From Ptiloglossa arizonensis (lineage: Eukaryota; Arthropoda; Insecta; Hymenoptera; Colletidae), in NCBI RefSeq assembly GCF_051014685.1, contig NW_027478527.1, forward strand, positions 310,001 to 374,000: 64,000 bases of DNA, written 5' to 3'. Below are positions 12,670 through 25,324 of this stretch, piece by piece (the stretch's first letter is position 1; each line of letters starts with the position of its first letter). Under the pieces are notes generated by a model, which worked only from the letters and a program-made list of their open reading frames with translations, had not been told where the DNA came from and searched no databases. Position numbers and translations under genes: made by a program.

Positions 12670-13510
12670 GGTCTGGTCAATCCGTTCGCGAGATATGGGA
12701 CTTTGAAGCTAAGAAATGGTTGACATGACAACAAATTTTTCGCACTTCTGCTGCTCCAATCGCTTAACCAGGATGGCCTAGGGGAAAAATACACATACCG
12801 TTGTAACCGGGCGAGATTCTACTTTTAGATGCAATAGGAATTTTTGGGTTAGGTCAATCCGTTCGCGAGATATGGGAGTTTGAAGCCAAGAAATGGTTGA
12901 GAAGGCAACAAATTTTTCGCAATTCTGCTGCTCCAAACGCTTAAACAGAATGGCCCAGGGAAAAAATACACATACCGTCGTAATCGGGCGAGTTTCTACT
13001 TTCAGGTGCAATAGGAATTTTTGGGTTAGGTCAATCCGTTCGCGAGATATGGCAGTTTGAAGCTAAGAAATGGTTGACATGACAACAAATTTTTCGCACT
13101 TCTGCTGCTCCAATCGCTTAACCAGGATGGCCTAGGGAAAAAATACACATACCGTTGTAATCGGGTGAGTTTCTACTTTCAGACGCAGCAGGAATTTTTG
13201 GGTTTGGTCAATCCGTTCGCGAGATATGGGAGTTTGAAGCCAAGAAATGGTTGAGAAGGCAAAAAATTTTTCGCAATTCTGCTGCTCCAAACGCTTAACC
13301 AGAATGGTCTAGGGAAAAAATACACATACCGTTGTAATCGGGCGAGTTTCTACTTTCAGATGCAATAGGAATTTTGGGTTTGGTCAATCCGTTCGCGAGA
13401 TATGGGAGTTTGAAGACAAGAAATGGTTGAGACGGCAAAAAATTTTTCGCAATTCTGCTGCTCCAAACGCTTAACCAGAATGGCCCAGGGAAAAAATACA
13501 CATACCGTTG
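12670..13510. repeat. 15-monomer HOR (2,646-2,651 bp), middle copy
   Basis: This block matches 15,316-16,160 at 2,646 bp, and its left part matches about 9,970-10,455 at 2,651 bp. Diagnostic features are a GACATGACAAC monomer, AACCGGGCGAGATTC, and a GTCGTAATC monomer with a GGCCCAGGG junction. The 5-bp difference between the two offsets reflects the number of 176-bp copies in each interval. Confidence 0.7.
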
Positions 13511-14169
13511 TAATCGGGCGAGTATCTACTTTCAGACGCAGCAGGAATTTTTGGGTTTGGTCAATCCGTTCGCGAGATATGGGACTTTGAAGCTAAGAAA
13601 TGGTTGAGAAGACAACAAATTTTTCGCAATTCTGCTGCTCCAAACGCTTAACCAGAATGGTCTAGGGAAAAAATACACATACCGTTGTAATCGGGCGAGT
13701 TTCTACTTTCAGATGCAATAGGAATTTTGGGTTTGGTCAATCCGTTCGCGAGATATGGGACTTTGAAGCTAAGAAATGGTTGTGAAGACAACAAATTTTT
13801 CGCACTTCTGCTGCTCCAATCGCTTAACCAGAATGCCCTAGGGGAAAAATAAGCATACCGTTGTAATCGGGCGAGTTTCTACTTTCAGACGCAGCAGGAA
13901 TTTTGGGTTTGGTCAATCCGTTCGCGAGATATGGGAGTTTGAAGCCAAGAAATGGTTGTGAAGGCAAAAAATTTTTCGCAATTCTGCTGCTCCAAACGCT
14001 TAACCAGAATGGCCCAGGGAAAAAATACAAATACCGTTGTAATCGGGCGAGTTTCTACTTTCAGACGCAGCAGGAATTTTTGGGTTTGGTCAATCCGTTC
14101 GCGAGATATGGGAGTTTGAAGCCAAGAAATGGTTGAGGAGCAAAAAATTTATCGCAATTCTGCTGCTCC

Positions 14170-15010
14170 AAACGCTTAACCAGAATTGTCTAGGGAAAAA
14201 ATACACATACCGTTGTAATCGGGCGAGTTTCTACTTTCAGATGCAATAGGAATTTTGGGTTTGGTTAATCCGTTCGCGAGATATGGGAGTTTGAAGCCAA
14301 GAAATGGTTGAGAAGGCAAAAAATTTTTCGCAATTCTGCTGCTCCAAACGCTTAACCAGAATGGCCCAGGGAAAAAATACACATACCGTTGTAATCGGGC
14401 GAGTATCTACTTTCAGACGCAGCAGGAATTTTTGGGTTTGGTCAATCCGTTCGCGAGATATGGGACTTTGAAGCTAAGAAATGGTTGAGAAGACAACAAA
14501 TTTTTCGCAATTCTGCTGCTCCAAACGCTTAACCAGAATGGGCTAGGGAAAAAATTCACATACCTTTGTAATTGGGCGAGTTTCTACTTTCAGACGCAGC
14601 AGGAATTTTTGGGTTTGGTAAATCCGTTCGCGAGATATGGGACTTTGAAGCCAAGAAATGGTTGAGAAGGCAAAAAATTTTTCGCAATTCTGCTGCTCCA
14701 AACGCTTAACCAGAATGGTCTAGGGAAAAAATACACATACCGTTGTAATCGGGCGAGTTTCTACTTTCAGATGCAATAGGAATTTTGGGTTTGGTCAGTC
14801 CGTTCGCGAGATATGGGACTTTGAAGCTAAGAAATGGTTGTGAAGACAACAAATTTTTCGCACTTCTGCTGCTCCAATCGCTTAACCAGAATGCCCTAGG
14901 GGAAAAATACGCATACCGTTGTAATCGGGCGAGTTTCTACTTTCAGACGCAGCAGGAATTTTGGGTTTGGTCAATCCGTTCGCGAGATATGGGAGTTTGA
15001 AGCCAAGAAA
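14170..15010. repeat. 17-monomer (3,002-bp) offset duplicate, copy 2
   Basis: Partner of 11,170-12,010. Similarity ends near 15,010, where this copy continues into the TTGAGGAGCAAAAAATTTATC variant, which instead resembles 14,125-14,160. Small private changes include GTTAATCCG near 14,264 and GTCAGTCCG near 14,795. Confidence 0.7.
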
Positions 15011-15315
15011 TGGTTGAGGAGCAAAAAATTTATCGCAATTCTGCTGCTCCAAACGCTTGACCAGAATGGTCTAGGGAAAAAATACACATACCGTTGTAAT
15101 CGGGCGAGTTTCTACTTTCAGATGCAATAGGAATTTTTGGGTTAGGTCAATCCGTTCGCGAGATATGGGAGTTTGAAGCCAAGAAATGGTAGAGAAGGCA
15201 AAAAATTGTTCACAATTCTGCTGCTCCAAACGCTTATCCAGAATGGCCTAGGGAAAAAATACACATACCGTTGTAATCGGGCGAGGTTCTACTTTCAGAT
15301 GCAATAGGAATTTTG

Positions 15316-16160
15316 GGTTTGGTCAATCCGTTCGCGAGATATGGGACTTTGAAGCTAAGAAATGGTTGACATGACAACAAATTTTTCGCACTTCTGCTGC
15401 TCCAATCGCTTAACCAGGATGGCCTAGGGGAAAAATACACATACCGTTGTAACCGGGCGAGATTCTACTTTCAGATGCAATAGGAATTTTTGGGTTAGGT
15501 CAATCCGTTCGCGAGATATGGGAGTTTGAAGCCAAGAAATGGTTGAGAAGGCAACAAATTTTTCGCAATTCTGCTGCTCCAAACGCTTAAACAGAATGGC
15601 CCAGGGAAAAAATACACATACCGTCGTAATCGGGCGAGTTTCTACTTTCAGATGCAATAGGAATTTTTGGGTTAGGTCAATCCGTTCGCGAGATATGGGA
15701 GTTTGAAGCTAAGAAATGGTTGACATGACAACAAATTTTTCGCACTTCTGCTGCTCCAATCGCTTAACCAGGATGGCCTAGGGAAAAAATACACATACCG
15801 TTGTAATCGGGCGAGTTTCTACTTTCAGACGCAGCAGGAATTTTTGGGTTTGGTCAATCGTTTCGCGAGATATGGGACTTTGAAGCCAAGAAATGGTTGA
15901 GAAGGCAAAAAATTTTTCGCAATTCTGCTGCTCCAAACGCTTAACCAGAATGGTCTAGGGAAAAAATACACATACCGTTGTAATCGGGCGAGTTTGTACT
16001 TTCAGATGCAATAGGAATTTTGGGTTTGGTCAATCCGTTCGCGAGATATGGGACTTTGAAGCCAAGAAATGGTTGAGAAGGCAAAAAATTTTTCGCAATT
16101 CTGCTGCTCCAAACGCTTAACCAGAATGGCCCAGGGAAAAAATACACATACCGTTGTAAT
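15316..16160. repeat. 15-monomer HOR (2,646 bp), right copy
   Basis: Partner of 12,670-13,510, with several substitutions such as ATCGTTTCGCGAG near 15,858 and GAGTTTGTACTTTC near 15,992. Divergence is greater than between central core copies, so this amplification is older. Confidence 0.7.
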
Positions 16161-17072
16161 CGGGCGAGTTTCTACTTTCAGACGCAGCAGGAATTTTTGG
16201 GTTTGGTCAATCCGTTAGCGAGATATGGGAGTTTGAAGCCAAGAAATGGTAGAGAAGGCAAAAAATAGTTCACAATTCTGCTGCTCCAAACGCTTAACCA
16301 GAATTGTCTAGGGAAAAAATACACATACCGTTGTAATCGGGCGAGGTTCTACTTTCAGATGCAATAGGAATTTTTGGGTTAGGTCAATCCGTTCGCGAGA
16401 TATGGGAGTTTGAAGCCAAGAAATGGTTGAGAAGGCAAAAAATTTTTCGCAATTCTGCTGCTTCAAACGCTTAACCAGAATGGCCTAGGGAGAAAATACA
16501 CATACCGTTGTAATCGGGCGAGTTTCTACTTTCAGTTACAATAGGAATTTTTGGGTCTGGTCAATCCGTTCGCGAGATATGGGACTTTGAAGCTAAGAAA
16601 TGGTTGCGGAGGCAAAAAAATTTTCGCAATTCTGCTGCTCCAAACGCTTAACCAGAATGGTCTAGGGAAAAAATACACATACCGTTGTAGTCGGGCGAGT
16701 TTCTACTTTCAGATGCAATAGGAATTTTTGGGTTAGGTCAATCCGTTCGCGAGATATGGGAGTTTGAAACCAAGAAATGGTTGAGGAGCAAAAAATTTAT
16801 CGCAATTCTGCTGCTCCAAACGCTTAACCAGAATGGTCTAGGGAAAATATACACATACCGTTGTAATCGGGCGAGTTTCTACTTTCAGATGCAATAGGAA
16901 TTTTTGGGTTAGGTCAATCCGTTCGCGAGATATGGGAGTTTGAAGCCAAGAAATGGTAGAGAAGGCAAAAAATTGTTCACAATTCTGCTGCTCCAAACGC
17001 TTAACCAGAATGGCCTAGGGAAAAAATACACATACCGTTGTAATCGGGCGAGGTTCTACTTTCAGATGCAAT

Positions 17073-17600
17073 AGGAATTTTTGGGTTAGGTCAATCCGTT
17101 CGCGAGATATGGGAGTTTGAAGCCAAGAAATGGTTGAGAAGGCAAAAAATTTTTCGCAATTCTGCTGCTTCAAACGCTTAACCAGAATGGCCTAGGGAAA
17201 AAATACACATACCGTTGTAATCGGGCGAGTTTCTACTTTCAGTTACAATAGGAATTTTTGGGTTAGGTCAATCCGTTCGCGAGATATGGGAGTTTGAAGC
17301 CAAGAAATGGTTGAGAAGGCAAAAAATTTTTCGCAATTCTGCTGCTTCAAACGCTTAACCAGAATGGCCTAGGGAAAAAATACACATACCGTTGTAATCG
17401 GGCGAGTTTCTACTTTCAGTTACAATAGGAATTTTTGGGTTAGGTCAATCCGTTCGCGAGATATGGGAGTTTGAAGCCAAGAAATGGTTGAGAAGGCAAA
17501 AAATTTTTCGCAATTCTGCTGCTCCAAACGCTTAACCAGAATGGTCTAGGGAAAAAATACACATACCGTTGTAATCGGGCGAGTTTCTACTTTCAGTTAC
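17073..17600. repeat. Local single-monomer amplification
   Basis: Monomers tagged TTACAATAG at about 17,247 and 17,424 are nearly identical in sequence through a full 177-bp unit, with the same CTGCTTCAAACG and GGCCTAGGG junction. This is one of the few places where adjacent monomers are each other's closest match. Elsewhere adjacent monomers usually belong to different subfamilies. Confidence 0.65.
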
Positions 17601-17834
17601 AATAGGAATTTTTGGGTCTGGTCAATCCGTTCGCGAGATATGGGACTTTGAAGCTGAGAAATGGTTGACAAGACAACAAATTTTTCGCACTTCTGCTGCT
17701 CCAATCGCTTAACCAGAATGGCCTAGGGGAAAAATATACATACCGTTGTAATCGGGCGAGTTTCTACTTTCAGACGCAGCAGGAATTTTGGGTTTGGCCA
17801 ATCCGTTCGCCAGATATGGGACTTTGAAGCTAAG

Positions 17835-18140
17835 AAATGGTTGAGAAGGCAACAAATTTTTCGCAATTCTGCTGCTCCAAACGCTTAACCAGAATGGGGT
17901 AGGGAAAAAATACACATACCGTTGTAATCGGGAGAGTTTCTACTTTCACAAGCAACAGGAATTTTTGGGTTTGGTCAATCCGTTCGCGAGATATGGGAGT
18001 TTGAAGCCAAGAAATGGTTGAGAAGGCATAAAATTTTTCGCAATTCTGCTGATCCAAACGCTTAACCAGAATGGCCTAGGGAAAAAATACACATACCGCT
18101 GTAGTCGGGCGAGTGTCTACTTTCAGATGCAATAGGAATT
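17835..18140. repeat. 9-monomer (1,590-bp) offset duplicate, copy 1
   Basis: Matches 19,425-19,730 at 1,590 bp: GGGGTAGGG junction, CACAAGCAACAG cassette, AAGGCATAAAATTT, CTGATCCAAACG and GCTGTAGTCGGGCGAGTGTC in the same order. The match breaks where one copy has GGGTCAGG and the other GGGTTAGG. Confidence 0.65.
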
Positions 18141-20734
18141 TTTGGGTCAGGTCAATCCGTATGCGAGATATGGGAGTTTGAAGCCAAGAAATAGTTGAGG
18201 AGCAAAAAATTTTTCGCTATTCTGCTGCTCCAAACACTTAACCAGAATGGCCTAGGGAAAAAATACACATACCGTTGTAATCGGGCGAGGTTCTACTTTC
18301 AGATGCAATAGGAATTTTTGGGTTTGGTCAATCCGTTCGCGAGATATGGGACTTTGAATCTAAGAAATGGTTGAGACGACAACAAATTTTTCGCAATTCT
18401 GCTGCTCCAAACGCTTAACCAGAATGGGCTAGGGAAAAAATTCACATACCTTTGTAATTGGGCGAGTTTCTTCTTTCAGACGCAACAGGAATTTTTGGGT
18501 TAGGACATTCCGTTCGCGAGATATGGGAGTTTGAAGCCAAGAAATGGTTGAGAAGGCAAAAAATTTTTCGCAATTCTGCTGATCCAAACGCTTAACCAGA
18601 ATTGCCTAGGGAAAAAATACACATACCGCTGTTGTCGGGCGAGTGTCTACTTTCATTTGCAATAGGAATTTTTGGGTTAGGTCTATCCGTTCGCGAGATA
18701 TGGGAGTTTGAGGCCAAGAAATGGTTGAGGAGGCAAAAAATTTTTCGCAATTCTGCTGCTCCAAACGCTTAACCAGAATGGCCCAGGGAAAAAATACACA
18801 TACCGTTGTAATCGGGCGAGTTTCTACTTTCAGACGCAGCAGGAATTTTTGGGTTTGGTCAATCCGTTCGCGAGATATGGAACTTTGAAGCCAAGAAATG
18901 GTTGAGAAGGCAAAAAATTTTTCGCAATTCTGCTGCTCCAAACGCTTAACCAGAATGGTCTAGGGAAAAAATACACATACCGTTGTAATCGGGCGAGTTT
19001 CTACTTTCAGATGCAATAGGAATTTTGGGTTTGGTCAATCCGTTCCCGAGATATGCGACTTTGAAGCTAAGAAATGGTTGACAAGACAACAAATTTTTCG
19101 CACTTCTGCTGCTCCAATCGCTTAACCAGAACGGCCCAGGGGAAAAATACACACACCGTTGTAATCGGGCGAGTTTCTACTTTCAGACGCAGCAGGAATT
19201 TTGGGTTTGGTCAATCCGTTCGCGAGATATGGGACTTTGAAGCTAAGAAATGGTTGAAAAGACAACAAATTTTTCGCAATTTTGCTGCTCCAAACGCTTA
19301 ACCAGAAAGGCCTAGGGGAAAAATACACATACCGTTGTAACCGGGCGAGTTTCTACTTTCAGATGCAATAGGAATTTTTGTGTTAGGTCAATCCGTTCGC
19401 GAGATATGGGAGTTTGAAGCCAAGAAATGGTTGAGAAGGCAACAAATTTTTCGCAATTCTGCTGCTCCAAACGCTTAACCAGAATGGGGTAGGGAAAAAA
19501 TACACATACCGTTGAAATCGGGAGAGTTTCTACTTTCACAAGCAACAGGAATTTTTGGGTTTGGTCAATCCGTTCGCGAGATATGGGAGTTTGAAGCCAA
19601 GAAATGGTTGAGAAGGCATAAAATTTTTCGCAATTCTGCTGATCCAAACGCTTAACCAGAATGGCCTAGGGAAAAAATACACATACCGCTGTAGTCGGGC
19701 GAGTGTCTACTTTCAGATGCAATAGGAGTTTTTGGGTTAGGTCAATCCGTTCGCAAGATATGGGAGTTTGAAGCCAAGAAATGGTTGAGAAGGCAAAAAA
19801 TTTTTCGCAATTCTGCTGCTCCAAACGCTTAACCAGAATGGTCTAGGGAAAAAATACACATACCGTTGTAATCGGGCGAGTTTCTACTTTCAGTTACAAT
19901 AGGAATTTTTGGGTCTGGTCAATCCGTTCGCGAGATATGGGACTTTGAAGCTAAGAAATGGTTGACAAGACAACAAATTTTTCGCACTTCTGCTGCTCCA
20001 ATCGCTTAACCAGAATGGCCTAGGGGAAAAATATACATACCGTTGTAATCGGGCGAGTTTCTACTTTCAGTTACAATAGGAATTTTTGGATCTGGTCAAT
20101 CCGTTCGCGAGATATGGGACTTTGAAGCTAAGAAATGGTTCACAAGACAACAAATTTTTCGCACTTCTGCTGCTCCAATCGCTTAACCAGAATGGCCTAG
20201 GGAAAAATACACATACCGTTGTAATCGGGCGAGTTTCTACTTTCAGATGCAATAGGAACTTTTGGGTTAGGTCAATCCGTTCGCGAGATATGGGACTTTG
20301 AAGCCAAGAAATGGTTGAGAAGGCAACAAATTTTTCGCAATTCTGCTGCTTCAAACGCTTAACCAGAATGGCCTAGGGAAAAAATACACATACCGTTGTA
20401 ATCGGTAGAGTTTCTACTTTCACAAACAACAGGAATTTTTGGGTTTGGTCAATCCGTTCACGAGATATGGGACTTTGAAGCTAAGAAATGGTTGTGAAGA
20501 CAACAAATTTTTCGCACTTCTGCTGCTCCAATCGCTTAACCAGAATGCCCTAGGGGAAAAATACGCATACCGTTGTAATCGGGCGAGTTTCTACTTTCAG
20601 ACGCAGCAGGAATTTTGGGTTTGGTCATTCCGTTCGCGAGATATGGGAGTTTGAAGCCAAGAAATGTTTGAGAAGGCAAAAAATGTTTCGCAATTCTGCT
20701 GCTCCAAACGGTTAACCAGAATGGCCTAGGAAAA

Positions 20735-21990
20735 AAATACACATACCGTTGTAATCGGGCGAGTTTCTACTTTCAGATGCAATAGGAATTTTTGGGTTAG
20801 GTCAATCCGTTCGCGAGATATGGGAGTTTGAAGCCAAGAAATGGTAGAGAAGGCAAAAAATTGTTCACAATTCTGCTGCTCCAAACGGTTAACCAGAATG
20901 GCCTAGGGAAAAAATACACATACCGTTGTAATCTGGCGAGTTTCTACTTTCAGACGCAGCAGGAATTTTTGGGTTTGGTCAATCCGTTCGCGAGGTATGG
21001 GACTTTGAAGCTAAGAAATGGTTGAGAAGACAACAAATTTTTCGCAATTCTGCTGCTCCAAACGCTTAACCAGAATGGGGTAGGGAAAAAATACACATAC
21101 CGTTGTAATCGGGAGAGTTTCTACTTTCACAAGCAACAGGAATTTTTGGGTTTGGTCAATCCGTTCGCGAGATATGGGAGTTTGAAGCCAAGAAATGGTA
21201 GAGAAGGCAAAAAATTGTTCACAATTCTGCTGCTCCAAACGGTTAACCAGAATGGCCTAGGGAAAAAATACACATACCGTTGTAATCGGGCGAGTTTCTA
21301 CTTTCAGATGCAATAGGAATTTTTGGGTTAGGTCAATCCGTTCGCGAGATATGGGAGTTTGAAGCCAAGAAATGGTTGAGAAGGCAACAAATTTTTCGCA
21401 AATCTGTTGCTCCAAACGCTTAACCAGAATGGCCTAGCCAAAAAATACGCATACCGTTGTAATCGGGCGAGTTTCTACTTTCAGTTACAATAGGAATTTT
21501 TGGGTTCGGTCAATCCGTTCGCGAGATATGGGACTTTGAAGGTAAGAAATGGTTGACAAGACAACAAATTTTTCGCACTTCTGCTGCTCCAAACGCTTAA
21601 CCAGAATGGGGTAGGGAAAAAATACACATACCGTTGTAATCGGGCGAGTTTCTACTTTCAGATGCAATAGGAATTTTTGGGTTAGGTCAATCCGTTCGCG
21701 AGATATGGGAGTTTGAAGCCAAGAAATGGTAGAGAAGGCAAAAAATTGTTCACAATTCTGCTGCTCCAAACGGTTAACCAGAATGGCCTAGGGAAAAAAT
21801 ACACATACCGTTGTAATCTGGCGAGTTTCTACTTTCAGACGCAGCAGGAATTTTTGGGTTTGGTCAATCCGTTCGCGAGGTATGGGACTTTGAAGCTAAG
21901 AAATGGTTGAGAAGACAACAAATTTTTCGCAATTCTGCTGCTCCAAACGCTTAACCAGAATGGGGTAGGGAAAAAATACACATACCGTTG
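20735..21990. repeat. 885-bp (5-monomer) offset duplication
   Basis: About 370 bp at 20,735-21,105 recurs at 21,620-21,990, an offset of 885 (5 x 177). Shared markers are CAAACGGTTAACC, GTAATCTGGCGAG and GCGAGGTATGGG. The intervening monomers are of other types, so this is a partial 5-mer HOR. Confidence 0.7.
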
Positions 21991-24900
21991 TAATCGGGCG
22001 AGGTTCTACTTTCAGATGCAATAGGAATTTTTGGGTTAGGTCAATCCGTTCGCGAGTTATGGGAGTTTGAAGGCAAGAAATGGTTGAGAAGGCAAAAAAT
22101 TTTTCGCAATTCTGCTGCTTCAAACGCTTAACCAGAATGGCCTAGGGAAAAAATACACATACCGTTGTAATCGGACGAGTTTCTACTTTCAGTTACAATA
22201 GGAATTTTTGGATCTGGTCAATCCGTTCGCGAGATATCGGACTTTGAAGCTAAGAAATGGTTCACAAGACAACAAATTTTTCGCACTTCTGCTGCTCCAA
22301 TCGCTTAACCAGAATGGCCTAGGGAAAAAATACACATACCGTTGTAATCGGGCGAGTTTCTACTTTCAGATGCAATAGGAACTTTTGGGTTAGGTCAATC
22401 CGTTCGCGAGATATGGGACTTTGAAGCCAAGAAATGGTTGAGAAGGCAACAAATTTTTCGCAATTCTGCTGCTTCAAACGCTTAACCAGAATGGCCTAGG
22501 GAAAAAATACACATACCGTTGTAATCGGTAGAGTTTCTACTTTCACAAACAACAGGAATTTTTGGGTGTGGTCAATCCGTTCGCGAGATATGGGAGTTTG
22601 AAGCCAAGAAATGGTTGAGAAGGCAACAAATTTTTCGCAAATCTGTTGCTCCAAACGCTTAACCAGAATGGCCTAGCCAAAAAATACGCATACCGTTGTA
22701 ATCGGGCGAGTTTCTACATTCAGATGCAATAGGAATTTTGGGTTTGGTCAATCCGTTCGCGAGATATGGGACTTTGAAGCTAAGAAATGGTTGAGAAGGC
22801 AACAAATTTTTCGCACTTCTGCTGCTCCAATCGCTTAACCAGAATGGCCTAGGGAAAAAATACACATACCGTTGTAATCTGGCGAGTTTCTACTTTCAGA
22901 TGCAGCAGGAATATTTGGGTTTGGTCAATCCGTTCGCGAGGTATGGGTCTTTGAAGCTAAGAAATGGTTGAGAAGACAACAAATTTTTCGCAATTCTGCT
23001 GCTCCAAACGCTTAACCAGAATGGGGTAGGGAAAAAATACACATACCGTTGTAATCGGGCGAGGTTCTACTTTCAGATGCAATAGGAATTTTTGGGTTAG
23101 GTCAATCCGTTCGCGAGATATGGGAGTTTGAAGCCAAGAAATGGTTGAGAAGGCAAAAAATTTTTCGCAATTCTGCTGCTTCAAACGCTTAACCAGAATG
23201 GCCTAGGGAAAAAATACACATACCGTTGTAATCGGGCGAGTTTCTACTTTCAGATGCAATAGGAATTTTTGGGTTAGGTCAATCCGTTCGCGAGATATGG
23301 GAGTTTGAAGCCAAGAAATGGTTGAGAAGGCAACAAATTTTTCGCAAATCTGTTGCTCCAAACGCTTAACCAGAATGGCCTAGCCAAAAAATACGCATAC
23401 CGTTGTAATCGGGCGAGTTTCTACTTTCAGTTACAATAGGAATTTTTGGGTTCGGTCAATCCGTTCGCGAGATATGGGACTTTGAAGGTAAGAAATGGTT
23501 GACAAGACAACAAATTTTTCGCACTTCTGCTGCTCCAATCGCTTAACCAGAATGGGGTAGGGAAAAAATACACATACCGTTGTAATCGGGCGAGTTTCTA
23601 CTTTCAGATGCAATAGGAATTTTGGGTTTGGTCAATCCGTTCGCGAGATATGGGACTTTGAAGCTAAGAAATGGTTGTGAAGACAACAAATTTTTCGCAC
23701 TTCTGCTGCTCCAATCGCTTAACCAGAATGCCCTAGGGGAAAAATACGCATACCGTTGTAATCGGGCGAGTTTCTACTTTCAGACGCAGCAGGAATTTTG
23801 GGTTTGGTCATTTCGTTCGCGAGATATGGGAGTTTGAAGCCAAGAAATGGTTGAGAAGGCAAAAAATTTTTCGCAATTCTGCTGCTCCAAACGCTTAACC
23901 AGAATGGCCCAGGGAAAAAATACACATACCGTTGTAATCTGGCGAGTTTCTACTTTCAGACGCAGCAGGAATTTTTGGGTTTGGTCAATCCGTTCGCGAG
24001 GTATGGGACTTTGAAGCTAAGAAATGGTTGAGAAGACAACAAATTTTTCGCAATTCTGCTGCTCCAAACGCTTAACCAGAATGGGGTAGGGAAAAAATAC
24101 ACATACCGTTGTAATCGGGAGAGTTTCTACTTTCACAAGCAACAGGAATTTTTGGGTTTGGTCAATCCGTTCGCGAGATATGGGAGTTTGAAGCCAAGAA
24201 ATTGTAGAGAAGGCAAAAAATTGTTCACAATTCTGCTGCTCCAAACGCTTAACCAGAATGGCCTAGGGAAAAAATACACATACCGTTGTAATCGGGCGAG
24301 TTTCTACTTTCAGATGCAATAGGAATTTTGGGTTTGGTCAATCCGTTCGCGAGATATGGGACTTTGAAGCTAAGAAATGGTTGTGAAGACAACAAATTTT
24401 TCGCACTTCTGCTGCTCCAATCGCTTAACCAGAATGCCCTAGGGGAAAAATACGCATACCGTTGTAATCGGGCGAGTTTCTACTTTCAGACGCAGCTGGA
24501 ATTTTGTGTTTGGTCATTCCGTTCGCGAGATATGGGAGTTTGAAGCCAAGAAATGGTTGAGAAGGCAAAAAATTTTTCGCAATTCTGCTGCTCCAAACGC
24601 TTAACCAGAATGGCCCAGGGAAAAAATACACATACCGTTGTAATCTGGCGAGTTTCTACTTTCAGACGCAGCAGGAATTTTTGGGTTTGGTCAATCCGTT
24701 CGCGAGGTATGGGACTTTGAAGCTAAGAAATGGTTGAGAAGACAACAAATTTTTCGCAATTCTGCTGCTCCAAACGCTTAACCAGAATGGGGTAGGGCAA
24801 AAATACACATACCGTTGTAATCGGGAGAGTTTCTACTTTCACAAGCAACAGGAATTTTTGGGTTTGGTCAATCCGTTCGCGAGATATGGGAGTTTGAAGC

Positions 24901-25324
24901 CAAGAAATGGTAGAGAAGGCAAAAAATTGTTCACAATTCTGCTGCGCCAAACGCTTAACCAGAATGGCCTAGGGAAAAAATACACATACCGTTGTAATCG
25001 GGCGAGTGTCTACTTTCAGATGCAATAGGAATTTTTGGGTTAGGTCTATCCGTTCGCGAGATATGGGAGTTTGAAGCCAAGAAATGGTTGAGAAGGCAAC
25101 AAATTTTTCGCACTTCTGCTGCTCCAATCGCTTAACCAGAATGGGGTAGGGAAAAAATACACATACCGTTGTAATCGGGAGAGTTTCTACTTTCACAAGC
25201 AACAGGAATTTTTGGGTTTGGTCAATCCGTTCGCGAGATATGGGAGTTTGAAGCCAAGAAATGGTAGAGAAGGCAAAAAATTGTTCACAATTCTGCTGCT
25301 CCAAACGGTTAACCAGAATGGCCT
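21967..25324. repeat. Core HOR copy 1 (19 monomers, 3,358 bp)
   Basis: Sequence from 21,967 recurs from 25,325 at an offset of 3,358 bp. The rare GCGAGTTATGGG monomer at 22,051/25,409, ATCGGACGAG, GATATCGGAC, CTAGCCAAAAAATACGC and AATATTTGGG all recur at that offset. Agreement lasts to about 24,857, beyond which copy 2 switches type. Only a few single-base differences were seen, for example ATTTCGTTCGC near 23,818 here against ATTCCGTTCGC in the partner. Confidence 0.85.
24104..24120 (+). other. Best CENP-B-box-like variant (13/17)
   Basis: In monomers where GGGCGAG is replaced by GGGAGAG, the motif ends in CGGGA, so the last base also agrees with the mammalian box and the match rises to 13 of 17. 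The same variant recurs about once per 4- to 10-monomer HOR in the core (for example near 27,480, 29,950 and 32,430). This gives a spaced pattern of better-matching sites within the array. Function is not shown by sequence. Confidence 0.4.

Larger units (their letters stand above)
10690..21966. repeat. Transition domain: mixed 176/177-bp subfamilies
   Basis: From about 10,715 a subfamily reading GGAATTTTGGGTTTGG (four T rather than five, hence 176 bp) appears and alternates with 177-bp copies. The GCCCTAGGGG monomer also first appears here (near 11,890). Several short-lived HOR periods coexist: 530, 885, 1,590, 2,646-2,651 and 3,002 bp. A further length variant, TTGAGGAGCAAAAAATTTATCGC minus one G, occurs near 14,135, 15,025 and 16,785. 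Confidence 0.75.

Noticed and set aside
23622..23837. Plus-strand open frames of 71 codons beginning MGLVNPFARYG
   Set aside because: They recur once per 4-6 monomers and overlap antisense frames of equal length, and differ between copies exactly as expected from noncoding HOR variants. No evidence of coding selection.
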